From positions 744,001 to 808,000 of the forward strand of contig NZ_CP019420.1 in NCBI RefSeq assembly GCF_001984215.1: 64,000 bases of DNA, written 5' to 3'. This document shows, piece by piece, positions 15,557-23,961 of this stretch. The notes under the pieces are model-generated. The model did no database searches and was not told the DNA's origin. It saw only the letters and a program-made list of their open reading frames with translations. The DNA comes from Mycobacterium sp. MS1601 (GTDB taxonomy: Bacteria > Actinomycetota > Actinomycetes > Mycobacteriales > Mycobacteriaceae). The stretch's first letter is position 1. Each line of letters opens with the position of its first letter. The position numbers and the translations under genes are program-made.

Positions 15557-16300
15557 ATGGCATACCAAAGCGCAGCAAGCAGGATTGCCGGGCAGCTCCG
15601 CATCGAGATCCTGCACGGCGAGATCGCACCCGGGTCGCGACTGTCCCAGCTGAGCATCGCCGAGCGTTTCGGCGTGAGCCGTATTCCGGTCCGCGATGCC
15701 ATCCAACTCCTGGCCAGCGAGGGCTTGCTCCATCCGACGGCCAAGGCCACCGCGATCGTCACCGGCATGTCGGTGCACGAACTCCAAGAGCTCTACGAAC
15801 TGCGCGAAGCGGTCGAACCACTCGCCACCCAGATCGCCGTGCCGAACGTCGGCCGCGCCGACATCTTGATGATGCGCAGGCAGATGGAACTGATGGAGTC
15901 CACCACCGAGGCGCCGATCTGGTTGTCCGCCAACGCCGAATTCCATGCCGCCGTGTACAAGCGGGCCAGCAGACCACGGATGATCGAGATTGTCGAGCAG
16001 CTCCGTCGCCTCACCGACCGGTATCTGTACATGCATCTGGAGGTGATCGGACAAACCGATCACCTCCACGCCGAACACGTCGGCATCATGCGCGCTGTCG
16101 AGAGCGGCGACGCCGCCCTTGCCGCCAGGCTCACCCGCGAACACCTGGCCACCTCACACGATTTCATCCTCTCCTACCTACTCGAACACCCGACTGCCGG
16201 CGGCGATGAGGTCATCAGCTTCCACGACGGCGGTCACAAAGAACCCGCACCCGGCGCAAAGAAGCGGCGGGGCGCTCAAATGAAGGGAACAGAATCGTGA
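15557..16300 (+). CDS. GntR/FadR-family (FCD) transcriptional regulator
   Basis: This 247-residue regulator has an N-terminal GntR winged helix (about residues 5-70: GQLRIEILHGEIAPG, LSIAERFGVSRIPVRDA) and a C-terminal all-helical FCD domain with LYELREAVEPLATQIA and later histidines (HAEHVGIMRAV) that usually hold a metal or ligand. The ATG at 15557 is preceded by GGAGAAG and starts a normal-length protein. Its stop overlaps the GTG of the transporter substrate-binding gene by 4 nt (GTGA), so the regulator is co-transcribed with the transport and catabolic genes it presumably controls. Confidence 0.88.
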   Translation: MAYQSAASRIAGQLRIEILHGEIAPGSRLSQLSIAERFGVSRIPVRDAIQLLASEGLLHPTAKATAIVTGMSVHELQELYELREAVEPLATQIAVPNVGRADILMMRRQMELMESTTEAPIWLSANAEFHAAVYKRASRPRMIEIVEQLRRLTDRYLYMHLEVIGQTDHLHAEHVGIMRAVESGDAALAARLTREHLATSHDFILSYLLEHPTAGGDEVISFHDGGHKEPAPGAKKRRGAQMKGTES

Positions 16301-17340
16301 ACGGTCTGGGACGCCGGCTGACGGCCGCCGTGATAGCCGCCTCGACAGCGGTCGCGATGTCCGGGTGTGTCTCCCGGCCCGATTCGGGCGGAGCCAGTGG
16401 TGACGGCGGAACCATCCGCTTCACCTTCGCTCCCGACCCGGTTTGGGACTACATCACCGACCAGGGAATTCTCGCCGAAATGGAGCAGGAGTCCGGGATC
16501 AAGATCGAAGCGTCGTCCACCTGGGATGAATTCGGTGTCTTCGCAGGAGGTCACGCCGACATCGTGTCGTCGGCCTCCTATGAGGTGCCGGTGATCGAAG
16601 AGGAAACCGGTCGCGACACGATCATCATCGGCAAGTACAACATGGACCGCAGCGTCATCATCGCCCGCGCCGACAATCCGGCGAACACCCTCGCCGACCT
16701 CAAGGGCCAGGACATCTCGGCCTTCACCGCGGTCTCGGCCACGCTGGTGTGGGGCGCCTACGCCAAGAAGCTGCATGACGTCGACTTCCGTTCCGGTGGA
16801 GGCGATTACAACATCGTCGTCTCGGATCCGCAGCAGCAGGCCGAGCTCGTCGAGAAGGGTGAGGTAGCGGCATGCGTCTGCCTGCCCGAGTTCGCCGCGC
16901 CCGGTTTGCGCAGCGGCGAGCTGAAGGTGCTCTACGACGGCAAGGCCTCCTCGGACATGTATTCCGAACTCGTCGTCGAAGGCCACCAGGGGCCCATGAT
17001 CAACGTCTTCCTCGCCGGCTCGGAGTGGGCCGAGGAGAACCCGGAGCAGGTCGAGTTCTTCCTCGACGTCTGGCAGCGTGGGCTTTCCGAGTGGGAAGCC
17101 AACAAAGCCACCATCATCGAGACCTACCCGCAGCACTTCGCCGTCGAGGCGCCTGAGGACATCGCATTCGTCCAGAACTACGTCGACGACCACGACTGGT
17201 TCGTCCGCGACATCCGGTTCGACCAGGCCTGGGCCGACAACGAGTCAAAGGTGTTCCCGCTACTGCAGGAGACCGGGTTCATGGACCAGGATCAGGCGCT
17301 GCCGAAGTTCCGTCCGTCCGAGCAGGGCGGCGCTTCGTGA
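16297..17340 (+). CDS. ABC importer substrate-binding lipoprotein (NMT1/SsuA-like)
   Basis: This is a periplasmic-type solute receptor of 347 residues. The N-terminus has a basic start, a hydrophobic core and the lipobox MSGC, so it is a lipoprotein anchored outside the membrane. The mature part has the two-lobed fold of the nitrate/sulfonate/thiamine-precursor group (FAPDPVWDYITDQGILAEME, GGHADIVSSASYEVPVIEEE). The ligand is unknown; the downstream aldehyde dehydrogenase and crotonase suggest an organic acid or aldehyde precursor rather than a sulfonate. The GTG start at 16297 overlaps the regulator stop. Confidence 0.86.
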   Translation: MNGLGRRLTAAVIAASTAVAMSGCVSRPDSGGASGDGGTIRFTFAPDPVWDYITDQGILAEMEQESGIKIEASSTWDEFGVFAGGHADIVSSASYEVPVIEEETGRDTIIIGKYNMDRSVIIARADNPANTLADLKGQDISAFTAVSATLVWGAYAKKLHDVDFRSGGGDYNIVVSDPQQQAELVEKGEVAACVCLPEFAAPGLRSGELKVLYDGKASSDMYSELVVEGHQGPMINVFLAGSEWAEENPEQVEFFLDVWQRGLSEWEANKATIIETYPQHFAVEAPEDIAFVQNYVDDHDWFVRDIRFDQAWADNESKVFPLLQETGFMDQDQALPKFRPSEQGGAS

Positions 17341-18170
17341 CCGTCACCACCGACAGGTCCGCCGCGGCGGACACCGCCCCCGACAAGGGGGCGGTGCCCG
17401 CCCGCCGGGGCGGTGGCGTGGCGCGGCGGGTCGGTTTGGCCCTCGTCGGTTATGCCGCATTGCTGGCAGTGTGGTCGTTCTGCTCGCTGGTGATGTTCAC
17501 CGAGTACGTATTGCCCGCACCGTGGACCGTCGGCGCCGAGATGTGGCATCTGGCCGCAGACGGCACCGCCTTTGTCCAATTCGGTTCCAGCATCGTGAAA
17601 ATCGCACTCGGATTCGTCATCGGCACCGTCATCGGTGTGCCACTGGGCCTGCTGATGGGCCGGGTGCGCTACCAGAAGTACTTCTGGCAACAGCCCATGC
17701 TGGTGCTCGGAAATGTGCCGGGTCTGGCCTTCGCGGTGTTCGCACTGATCCTGTTCGGCATCGGCGCCGTCGGCCCCGTCGTGGTGGTCGCGTTCGTCGC
17801 ACTGCCCTACGTCGCCCTCAATGTCGCCCAGGGTGTCGAGGAGGTGGACCGCCGTCTCGTCGACATGAGCGCCGTCTACGGCCTGGGCCGCGGCGAGATC
17901 GTCAAGTCGGTCTACCTGCCCTCGGTGATGCCATTTCTGTTCGCCGCCCTGCGCTACGGCTTCGCCATGGCCTGGAAGGTGGAGGCGCTGACCGAGGTCT
18001 TCGGCGGGCGCAGCGGCATCGGATTCATGATTCGCCAGTCTTATCAAGAGTTTTCGGTTGCCGGCGTCTTGGCCTGGACCGGGTTCTTCGTGATCTTCAT
18101 CCTGTTGATCGAGCGAGTGTTCCTGGCCGGCCTGGAGCGACGGTTCTTCGCATGGAGAGGTGGCCGCTGA
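17337..18170 (+). CDS. ABC importer permease, subunit 1
   Basis: This is a BPD-type inner-membrane permease of 277 residues with about six helices. The EAA loop that contacts the ATPase is recognisable near VDRRLVDMSAVYGLGRGEIVKSVYLPSVMP. It starts with GTG overlapping the binding-protein stop (GTGA). The N-terminal 30 residues are basic and glycine-rich and precede the first helix (LALVGYAALLAVWSFCSLVM). It pairs with the second permease to form a heterodimeric channel. Confidence 0.87.
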   Translation: MTVTTDRSAAADTAPDKGAVPARRGGGVARRVGLALVGYAALLAVWSFCSLVMFTEYVLPAPWTVGAEMWHLAADGTAFVQFGSSIVKIALGFVIGTVIGVPLGLLMGRVRYQKYFWQQPMLVLGNVPGLAFAVFALILFGIGAVGPVVVVAFVALPYVALNVAQGVEEVDRRLVDMSAVYGLGRGEIVKSVYLPSVMPFLFAALRYGFAMAWKVEALTEVFGGRSGIGFMIRQSYQEFSVAGVLAWTGFFVIFILLIERVFLAGLERRFFAWRGGR

Positions 18171-18171
18171 C

Positions 18172-19014
18172 ATGAGCGCACCCGTCACAGACCGCCCGGC
18201 GACGGTCACCCCCCGACGCTCGGCGGCGCCCAGCCGGCTCACCGGCCCCTTTGGCGCCAGTCTTACCGCCGCCGCGGTGTTCCTGGTGTTCTGGCAGCTG
18301 GTCGGCATGTTCAGCGACCGCATTCCCGGCCCGGCACCCGTCGTCCAAGCGGCCATGAGTGAGATCGAGCGCGGAGAGTTCTTCTACAACTTCGTCATCA
18401 GCATGCAGCGGTTCGCCATCGGCATGGTGATCTCCATCGTGCTCGGCATCGCCATCGGTATCGCCATCGGCTCTTTCCGCACCTTCGACCACTTGTTCGG
18501 CGACGTAAACTTGGTGGGCCTGGCGATCCCGGCAGTCATCTGGGCGTTGTTGTGCGCCATGTGGTTCGGTTTTGCCGACACCGCACCGATCGTCACGGTG
18601 ATCCTGTCGGCCGTGCCGTTTGTTGTGGTGAACGTGGCGGCCGGAGCACGGTCCATTCCTCCTGCGCTGCTGGACATGTCGCAGTCCTATGACGTGCCTC
18701 CGGCACGCCGGTTGCGCCACGCCGTCCTACCGGCCCTGACCGGGTACATGGTGGCCGGCATCCGCTTCGGTGTCATGTCCGGTTGGAACGGCCTGCTGCT
18801 GTCGGAGTGGTTCGGCTCCGCCGACGGCGTGGGGCACCGCGCCCGTTACTGGTATGACGCCAACCAACTGCCAGGATTTGTCGCCTGGATCGCGTTCTTC
18901 ATCGTCTTCATGGTGCTCACCGACCGGGTGCTACTCGAACGCCTCTCACGGCGGGCATTCCGTTGGCGCGACGGTGAGTCGACGCCGGGCGAGCCCACCG
19001 CGGCCGCCCCGTAA
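18172..19014 (+). CDS. ABC importer permease, subunit 2
   Basis: This is the second BPD-type permease, with 280 residues and about six helices. The EAA loop reads RSIPPALLDMSQSYDVPPAR followed by RLRHAVLPALTGYM. The ATG at 18172 begins 1 nt after the previous stop; an in-frame GTG at 18160 is an alternative but has no better ribosome site. Compared with subunit 1 it has a glycine-rich helix 2 (GMVISIVLGIAIGIAIGS). Two non-identical permeases with a single ATPase gene imply an asymmetric transporter. Confidence 0.86.
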   Translation: MSAPVTDRPATVTPRRSAAPSRLTGPFGASLTAAAVFLVFWQLVGMFSDRIPGPAPVVQAAMSEIERGEFFYNFVISMQRFAIGMVISIVLGIAIGIAIGSFRTFDHLFGDVNLVGLAIPAVIWALLCAMWFGFADTAPIVTVILSAVPFVVVNVAAGARSIPPALLDMSQSYDVPPARRLRHAVLPALTGYMVAGIRFGVMSGWNGLLLSEWFGSADGVGHRARYWYDANQLPGFVAWIAFFIVFMVLTDRVLLERLSRRAFRWRDGESTPGEPTAAAP

Positions 19015-19037
19015 CCCCATCATCCACAGGAGATTTC

Positions 19038-19805
19038 ATGGCCAACGTCACCGTCACCAACCTGCTCAAAGTGTTCGGTACCCCGACCGGACCGCAAACC
19101 GTCATCGACCACCTCAACTTCGAGATCGCCGACCGCTCCTTCGTCTCCCTGGTGGGGCCGTCCGGCTGCGGAAAAACCACACTGCTGAACATCATCGCCG
19201 GAATCGAACCCGCCAGCTCGGGCACCGTCATGATCGGCTCTGCCGCTCAACAGGCCAAGCTGGCCTACGTCTTCCAGGAGCCCCGGCTGCTGCCATGGCG
19301 GTCGATCTTCGACAACCTGATGTACGTCCAGAAGGTGCGTGACAACGCCGCCAAGGAGCGCGTGCATGAGGCACTCAAGCGGGTGGGCCTCGGCCACGCC
19401 GAGAAGAAGTGGCCGGGTCAGCTCTCCGGCGGCCAGCAACAGCGCGTCGGCATCGCCCGCGCCCTGTCGATCGAACCCGATGTGCTACTGATGGACGAAC
19501 CGTTCAGCCACCTCGACGCGATCACCGCCCGTGGCCTCCGTGAGCACCTGCAGGAGCTGTGGGCACAAACCCGCAAGACCGTCGTTTTTGTCACCCACGA
19601 CGTCAAGGAAGCCGCCGAGCTGTCCGACCGCATCCTGATGCTGGCTCCCGGCGGCACCATCCACGAAGACATCACCGTCGACCTTCCCCGCCCCCGCAAG
19701 GCCTCCAATGAGGAAGTGGCCGTGCTGGAGTCGTCGATCCTGCGTCGGTTCGAAGACCTAGAAGCCAACTCGCGCCAGCGCGCCGCAACCCCTGCCAGTG
19801 CCTGA
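19038..19805 (+). CDS. ABC importer ATPase
   Basis: This nucleotide-binding subunit of 255 residues contains Walker A GPSGCGKTT, a Q-loop in VFQEPRLLPW, the signature LSGGQQQR, Walker B VLLMDEPFSHLD and the H-loop VFVTHD. The sequence is closest in style to the nitrate/sulfonate/taurine subgroup, agreeing with the binding protein. The ATG has a strong AGGAGA ribosome site. It lies 23 nt after the second permease and is followed by the aldehyde dehydrogenase. Confidence 0.9.
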   Translation: MANVTVTNLLKVFGTPTGPQTVIDHLNFEIADRSFVSLVGPSGCGKTTLLNIIAGIEPASSGTVMIGSAAQQAKLAYVFQEPRLLPWRSIFDNLMYVQKVRDNAAKERVHEALKRVGLGHAEKKWPGQLSGGQQQRVGIARALSIEPDVLLMDEPFSHLDAITARGLREHLQELWAQTRKTVVFVTHDVKEAAELSDRILMLAPGGTIHEDITVDLPRPRKASNEEVAVLESSILRRFEDLEANSRQRAATPASA

Positions 19806-19836
19806 CTCCCGGCCGAAACCAGAGAGAACGTCATAC

Positions 19837-21366
19837 ATGTCTGAACTCGCAATGACCCCGATCGCCACCCAGAACGGCGACCTGGTGCACGGTCTGCTGA
19901 TCCACGGTGAGCACCGCGCCGGTCGCGGCGACATCCTCGAGTTGATCAATCCTGCGACAGCACAGGTGTTCGCGCGCTGTCACAGCGCCAGCATCGAGGA
20001 CACCGACGACGCTGTGCGCTCGGCCCGTGCGGCATTCGACTCCGGGGTGTGGTCGCAGATGCCGATCCACCAACGCTCCCGCATCCTGAACCGATTCGGT
20101 GACCTGCTGGAACGGGACATGCACAAGCTGTACCGCCTCGAGACCGACAACAACGGCAGGCCCATCACCGAGACCAAGGCACAGATCACGCGGCTGCCGG
20201 AATGGTACCGCTACAACGCGGCGCTGCTGCTGGCCGGCCGGGACTCCGTGGTACCGATGTCGGGCCAGTACCACTCCTACACTTCGCGATTTCCGCTGGG
20301 AGTGGTGGCCACGCTGTCCTCGTTCAACCACCCGTTGATGATCGCCTCGAAGAGCGTGGCGCCGGCGCTAGCTACCGGAAACAGCGTGGTGCTCAAGCCT
20401 TCTGAGCAGACTCCGCTGACCGCCCTGCTGATCGGCGACCTCGCGCTTGAGGCCGGCATCCCACCCGGGGTGTTCAACGTCATCCCAGGCCTGGGACCGG
20501 TGACCGGTGCGGGACTCTCCGAGCACCCCTTGGTGGACAAGGTGGTGTTCACTGGCGGCACCGAGGTGGGCCGGATCATCTCGGTGGCCACCGCATCGCG
20601 ATTCGCGAAGTCGACAGTGGAACTGGGCGGCAAAACACCGGTTCTGGTGTTCGATGACGTTCCCGTCGAGGTGTCCTCGCGCGGAGCCGCCTTCGGCGGG
20701 TTCGTCGGCGCCGGGCAGACCTGCATCGCCGGCACCCGAATCCTGGTGCAGGAGACGGTGTACGACGAGTTCGTGGCCGCCCTGGTAGCCCAGGCGGAAC
20801 GCATCCGCATCGGTGACCCCAGTCAAGCCAGCACCCAGCTGGGCCCGGTGATCTCGGAGCGGGCCCGCCAGCGCATCCTCAACTATGTCGACATCGGAGT
20901 CTCCGAGGGCGCCACGCTGGCCACCGGAGGTGTGCCCGTCACCGTGCCCGGCCTGGACGGCTACTTCGTCGCCCCCACCGTGTTGTCGAACGTCACCAAC
21001 CAGATGCGCGTGGCCCGCGAGGAGATCTTCGGTCCTGTGGTCGTGGTGATCCCGTTCAGTGACGAAGCCGACGCGGTGAGCATCGCCAACGACTCCCCCT
21101 ACGGGCTCGGGTCTTCCATCTGGACCAGGGATGTGGCGCGGGCCCACCGGGTGGCCTCGAAGCTGGAGCACGGCATCGTCTGGGTGAACGACCACCACCG
21201 CCTGGACCCGTGCTCACCGTGGGGCGGGGTACGCGAGAGCGGACACGGCCGCGAGGGCGGCACCGAGTCGTTCAACGATTTCACCCACGTACGGGCGGTG
21301 ACGGTTCGCACGGCACCCGACGACGTGGACTGGTACGGCGGCATCGCGCTGGAAAGGCTGAACTGA
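19837..21366 (+). CDS. Aldehyde dehydrogenase
   Basis: This NAD(P)-dependent aldehyde dehydrogenase has 509 residues. It contains the nucleotide-binding region VVLKPSEQTPLTALLIGDLA, the general-base glutamate motif VELGGKTPVLVF, the catalytic cysteine in GAGQTCIAGTRI and the late motif [13 protein letters not shown]. The start at MSELAMTP (19837) is preferred because the longer frame overlaps the ATPase gene. It belongs to the regulator-transporter-ALDH-crotonase operon and probably oxidises an aldehyde derived from the imported compound. Confidence 0.89.
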   Translation: MSELAMTPIATQNGDLVHGLLIHGEHRAGRGDILELINPATAQVFARCHSASIEDTDDAVRSARAAFDSGVWSQMPIHQRSRILNRFGDLLERDMHKLYRLETDNNGRPITETKAQITRLPEWYRYNAALLLAGRDSVVPMSGQYHSYTSRFPLGVVATLSSFNHPLMIASKSVAPALATGNSVVLKPSEQTPLTALLIGDLALEAGIPPGVFNVIPGLGPVTGAGLSEHPLVDKVVFTGGTEVGRIISVATASRFAKSTVELGGKTPVLVFDDVPVEVSSRGAAFGGFVGAGQTCIAGTRILVQETVYDEFVAALVAQAERIRIGDPSQASTQLGPVISERARQRILNYVDIGVSEGATLATGGVPVTVPGLDGYFVAPTVLSNVTNQMRVAREEIFGPVVVVIPFSDEADAVSIANDSPYGLGSSIWTRDVARAHRVASKLEHGIVWVNDHHRLDPCSPWGGVRESGHGREGGTESFNDFTHVRAVTVRTAPDDVDWYGGIALERLN

Positions 21367-21367
21367 G

Positions 21368-22102
21368 ATGACGATGACACACTCGACTGTCGCAGGGCTC
21401 GAATTCCACCGCGAGGATGCGGTTCTCACCGTCCGACTCGACAGCGCCGACGGCAACCTGATGACCATGGACATGTGCGACGCGCTGGCGGCGGTGCTGA
21501 CCAGCCCTCCGGAGGGCGTCCACATCCTGGTGCTGTCCGGGGCAGGCGATCAGTTCTGCATGGGCCGCGAACGCACCGCGGCCACCCCGGATGACCTGCC
21601 CAACGAAGTCCGCAGGCTGGTCGCTGTCAACGAGGCACTGGCGTCCACCCCGCTGGTGACCATCGCGCGCGTACAGGGTGACGCGGCCGGTTTCGGCGTG
21701 GGGTTGGCAGCACTGTGTGACGTGGCCGTCGCGACCCGCGCGGCGAAGCTGACTTTCCCCGAGGTCCGGATCAACCTGGCTCCGGCGCTGGTGCTGGCGT
21801 GGTTACCGCACATGGTCGGCCGCCGGGCCGCCTTCTGGCTGACTGCCAGCGGCGCGCCGGTGTCCGGCGACGAGGCCGTGCGCATCGGGCTTCTCAACGA
21901 GGTGGTCGACGGCGTCGAGGCGCTCGACGCCGCCGTGGCCGCGAAGGTGGATGCACTACTGGCTGCGCAACCGCGAGTGCACACCGACATCAGGGCCATG
22001 CTGCGTTCGGTGCAGTCACTGTCCGAGGGGCAGTGCTACGAGCTCGCCGCCGACCGCCTGGTCCTCGGCTCGCTGCGCAGACTGCACGCAGCGCCGAGCT
22101 GA
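21368..22102 (+). CDS. Enoyl-CoA hydratase/isomerase family (crotonase) protein
   Basis: This crotonase-fold protein of 244 residues has an oxyanion-hole region in VQGDAAGFGVGLAALCDVA and a likely acidic catalytic residue in LTFPEVRINLAP. The first oxyanion segment QFCMGRERTAAT is atypical. Members hydrate, isomerise or cleave CoA thioesters. It starts 1 nt after the aldehyde dehydrogenase stop, with GGAAAGG upstream, and is the last gene of the operon. It converges on the Rv3439c-like gene. Confidence 0.86.
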   Translation: MTMTHSTVAGLEFHREDAVLTVRLDSADGNLMTMDMCDALAAVLTSPPEGVHILVLSGAGDQFCMGRERTAATPDDLPNEVRRLVAVNEALASTPLVTIARVQGDAAGFGVGLAALCDVAVATRAAKLTFPEVRINLAPALVLAWLPHMVGRRAAFWLTASGAPVSGDEAVRIGLLNEVVDGVEALDAAVAAKVDALLAAQPRVHTDIRAMLRSVQSLSEGQCYELAADRLVLGSLRRLHAAPS

Positions 22103-22306
22103 CGCTTCTCGCCGCAGCAATTGACCAGCCCTAAAAGGGGTGGTGGTTCCTGCTATCTGGCGACGAGGGCGTTGTTGCGGGCGCGCTTTGGGGTGATGCG
22201 GTAGCCGCGCTGCAGGTGAGGCTGCCGCATTCACACCTGGTCGAGCGTGCGTAAACCGCACACATCCACCGGCGTGTCCGCCGGAGACACCCACCCTCGG
22301 CGAAGG
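22103..22306. other. Convergent intergenic region with a short hairpin
   Basis: The gap holds a 6-bp inverted repeat CCGGCG/CGCCGG (22269-22284, 4-nt loop) that could act as a weak terminator between converging genes. On the minus strand a 24-codon frame ending at about 22155 reads RGYRITPKRARNNALVAR before its stop. It looks like the C-terminal remnant of some larger lost protein; I cannot name the family. Confidence 0.3.
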
Positions 22307-23626
22307 TCACTCCCCTACCTGCGGGAGTTCGTCGGCGGCGATTTCGCATGGGGTGGCTGGCGCCTGCTCGGCGACAGGGCTCGGCTCGGCGAGCGGAACC
22401 GGTTCGGGCACTGGTGTCGCGGGAACCTCAGTCTCGGGCTCTTCCGTCGCGGGCGGCGGCTCCTCAGGAACTGCCGGATCTTCCTCTGCGGCCGAGTCAT
22501 CCGGCGTGGTCGCGGCGGCCTCCTCATCGGGTCCCTCGTCCTCGTCCTCCTCCACCGCCCCCTCCTCGGGGTCGTCGGTTTCCTCGGCGGCTTCCGGCAC
22601 GTCCGGCGCTTCGATCGGCTCGGGCTCCGGCATGCCGGCACTGCTACCAAGGTCCGGTCCCGCGCCGAGCAGCCCACCGAGCGCGTCGGCGAATCCACCA
22701 GGCAAGCCGCCGAGTCCAGCGGTCGGGTCCGGAAGCGACGTCGGGGACATCGGTGCGGGAGGCGGTGCAGTCATGGGTTCTGTCGGTTGGGACGGTGCCA
22801 CACCAGGATTGGGCGGCGAAGGCGCCGTCTGTGGTATCGATCCAGGCACAGCAGCGGCGGGCACTGTGGGCGCAACCGCTGCAGCGGCCGGCACTGCCAC
22901 CACCGGTGGGACCGACGCGGCAGCGGACACCACAGGCGCCGCCGGGCGAGAGACGAGATCACCTGGAATCTCGAAGAGTACGAACGGGTTCGCGGCCAAC
23001 GAATCGAGTGCCACCCGGTACGCCGCACCGACGGCGGACACCGACTCGCGCATCGCGGTCAGCCACTCCCCGGCGATCACCGCCACCACATGCGGAGTCA
23101 TCTCCGAATCAACCACGGCGGCAGCCTCTTCCGAGCCGCCACCGAGCATCGCCCGCGCCGCCGCCAACCAGGAAGGACGCTGCGCGGCAACGCGGTCATC
23201 AGCGGCGATGGTGGCTTGCACCTTACCGTCGACTATGCGCCACAGGTCGTCGCGCAACCGCTCGGCAGCACGCGCAGCGGCGTCCACAGAGTCTGCAACC
23301 CGGCCCCCATTCCCGACGTGGCGGGATACGAACTCGACCGCCGCGCCGCCACCGTGACCTGACCACGCGGTGCTCACGTCGGCGCTCTGAGAGAGTTGCA
23401 GTGCATCAGCCGCGGACCGAGCAGCTGCGTGTAACACCGCACAGTCAGCATCGAGCACGAGAAGATCCAACCCCTCCTCGGTGCGGTACCAGTCGCGCAA
23501 CTGCGCACTGTGTACCGTCAAATCAGGATGGCTGAACCCACGAAGGGCACACGCCTGCACGTAGAGCTGTGTATTGTCCAGCGCAGCAAGGCCTTCGGCC
23601 AACCGTCCCGCGACGTCGAAGGTCAT
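22307..23626 (-). CDS. Rv3439c-like Ala/Pro/Glu-rich protein, possible type VII secretion partner
   Basis: This 439-residue protein has no signal peptide. Residues 1-230 are mainly helical and alanine-rich. From about residue 235 the sequence becomes low-complexity, first Ala/Val/Pro-rich and then strongly acidic (runs of E and D around VEEDEDEGPDEEA), ending in a Pro/Glu-rich tail. Position, length, composition and partner match the M. tuberculosis gene Rv3439c. It overlaps its EspC-like partner by 4 nt (ATGA). A helical N-terminal domain preceded by a WXG/EspC-size gene resembles secreted ESX-associated pairs, but export is inference. Confidence 0.75.
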   Translation of the reverse strand: MTFDVAGRLAEGLAALDNTQLYVQACALRGFSHPDLTVHSAQLRDWYRTEEGLDLLVLDADCAVLHAAARSAADALQLSQSADVSTAWSGHGGGAAVEFVSRHVGNGGRVADSVDAAARAAERLRDDLWRIVDGKVQATIAADDRVAAQRPSWLAAARAMLGGGSEEAAAVVDSEMTPHVVAVIAGEWLTAMRESVSAVGAAYRVALDSLAANPFVLFEIPGDLVSRPAAPVVSAAASVPPVVAVPAAAAVAPTVPAAAVPGSIPQTAPSPPNPGVAPSQPTEPMTAPPPAPMSPTSLPDPTAGLGGLPGGFADALGGLLGAGPDLGSSAGMPEPEPIEAPDVPEAAEETDDPEEGAVEEDEDEGPDEEAAATTPDDSAAEEDPAVPEEPPPATEEPETEVPATPVPEPVPLAEPSPVAEQAPATPCEIAADELPQVGE

Positions 23627-23922
23627 GATCCCAGACCTGTGGCGGCCGCGTCGTCGGCCTCGAGATAGCGGCGGGCCCCGACACGCAGTGCGACACCGAT
23701 CTCGGCCGACGCACGCGCCCAGCCCTGCAGATCGACCAACAATCCCTCCAAGCGCCGCCGCACCTCGTCGCCCTGACCCGTGTGCGCAAGACCTGCGTAG
23801 GCACCGTCGAAAGTCAACCGGCTGCGCGCCGCCCGCTCGAGAGAAGCTGCGGCGTCGTCGAAGCGATCGGCGACGGTGATCAGTGCGGCTGTGTCGACTC
23901 TGGCAAAGTTGGAATGTCCCAT
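23623..23922 (-). CDS. EspC-like small type VII secretion-associated protein (Rv3440c-like)
   Basis: This 99-residue helical protein has the form of the EspC/DUF2580 family: a first helix LITVADRFDDAAASLERAAR, a turn, and a second helix VRRRLEGLLVDLQGWARASAEIG. Family members are co-secreted with larger partners by ESX systems. Its position corresponds to Rv3440c. The stop overlaps the start of the 439-residue partner by 4 nt, so the two are translationally coupled. No ESX core gene is adjacent; the nearest is the ESX-4 locus about 13 kb away. Confidence 0.75.
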   Translation of the reverse strand: MGHSNFARVDTAALITVADRFDDAAASLERAARSRLTFDGAYAGLAHTGQGDEVRRRLEGLLVDLQGWARASAEIGVALRVGARRYLEADDAAATGLGS

Positions 23923-23961
23923 ACCCTAGTCAGTCGCAGGACAGGCCCGATCGGTTCCATC

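Noticed and set aside
22353..23357. Plus-strand open frame of 334 codons rich in Ser, Gly and Ala
   Set aside because: It is the complement of the low-complexity part of the Rv3439c-like gene. The composition is the mirror of a Pro/Ala/Glu-rich coding sequence.
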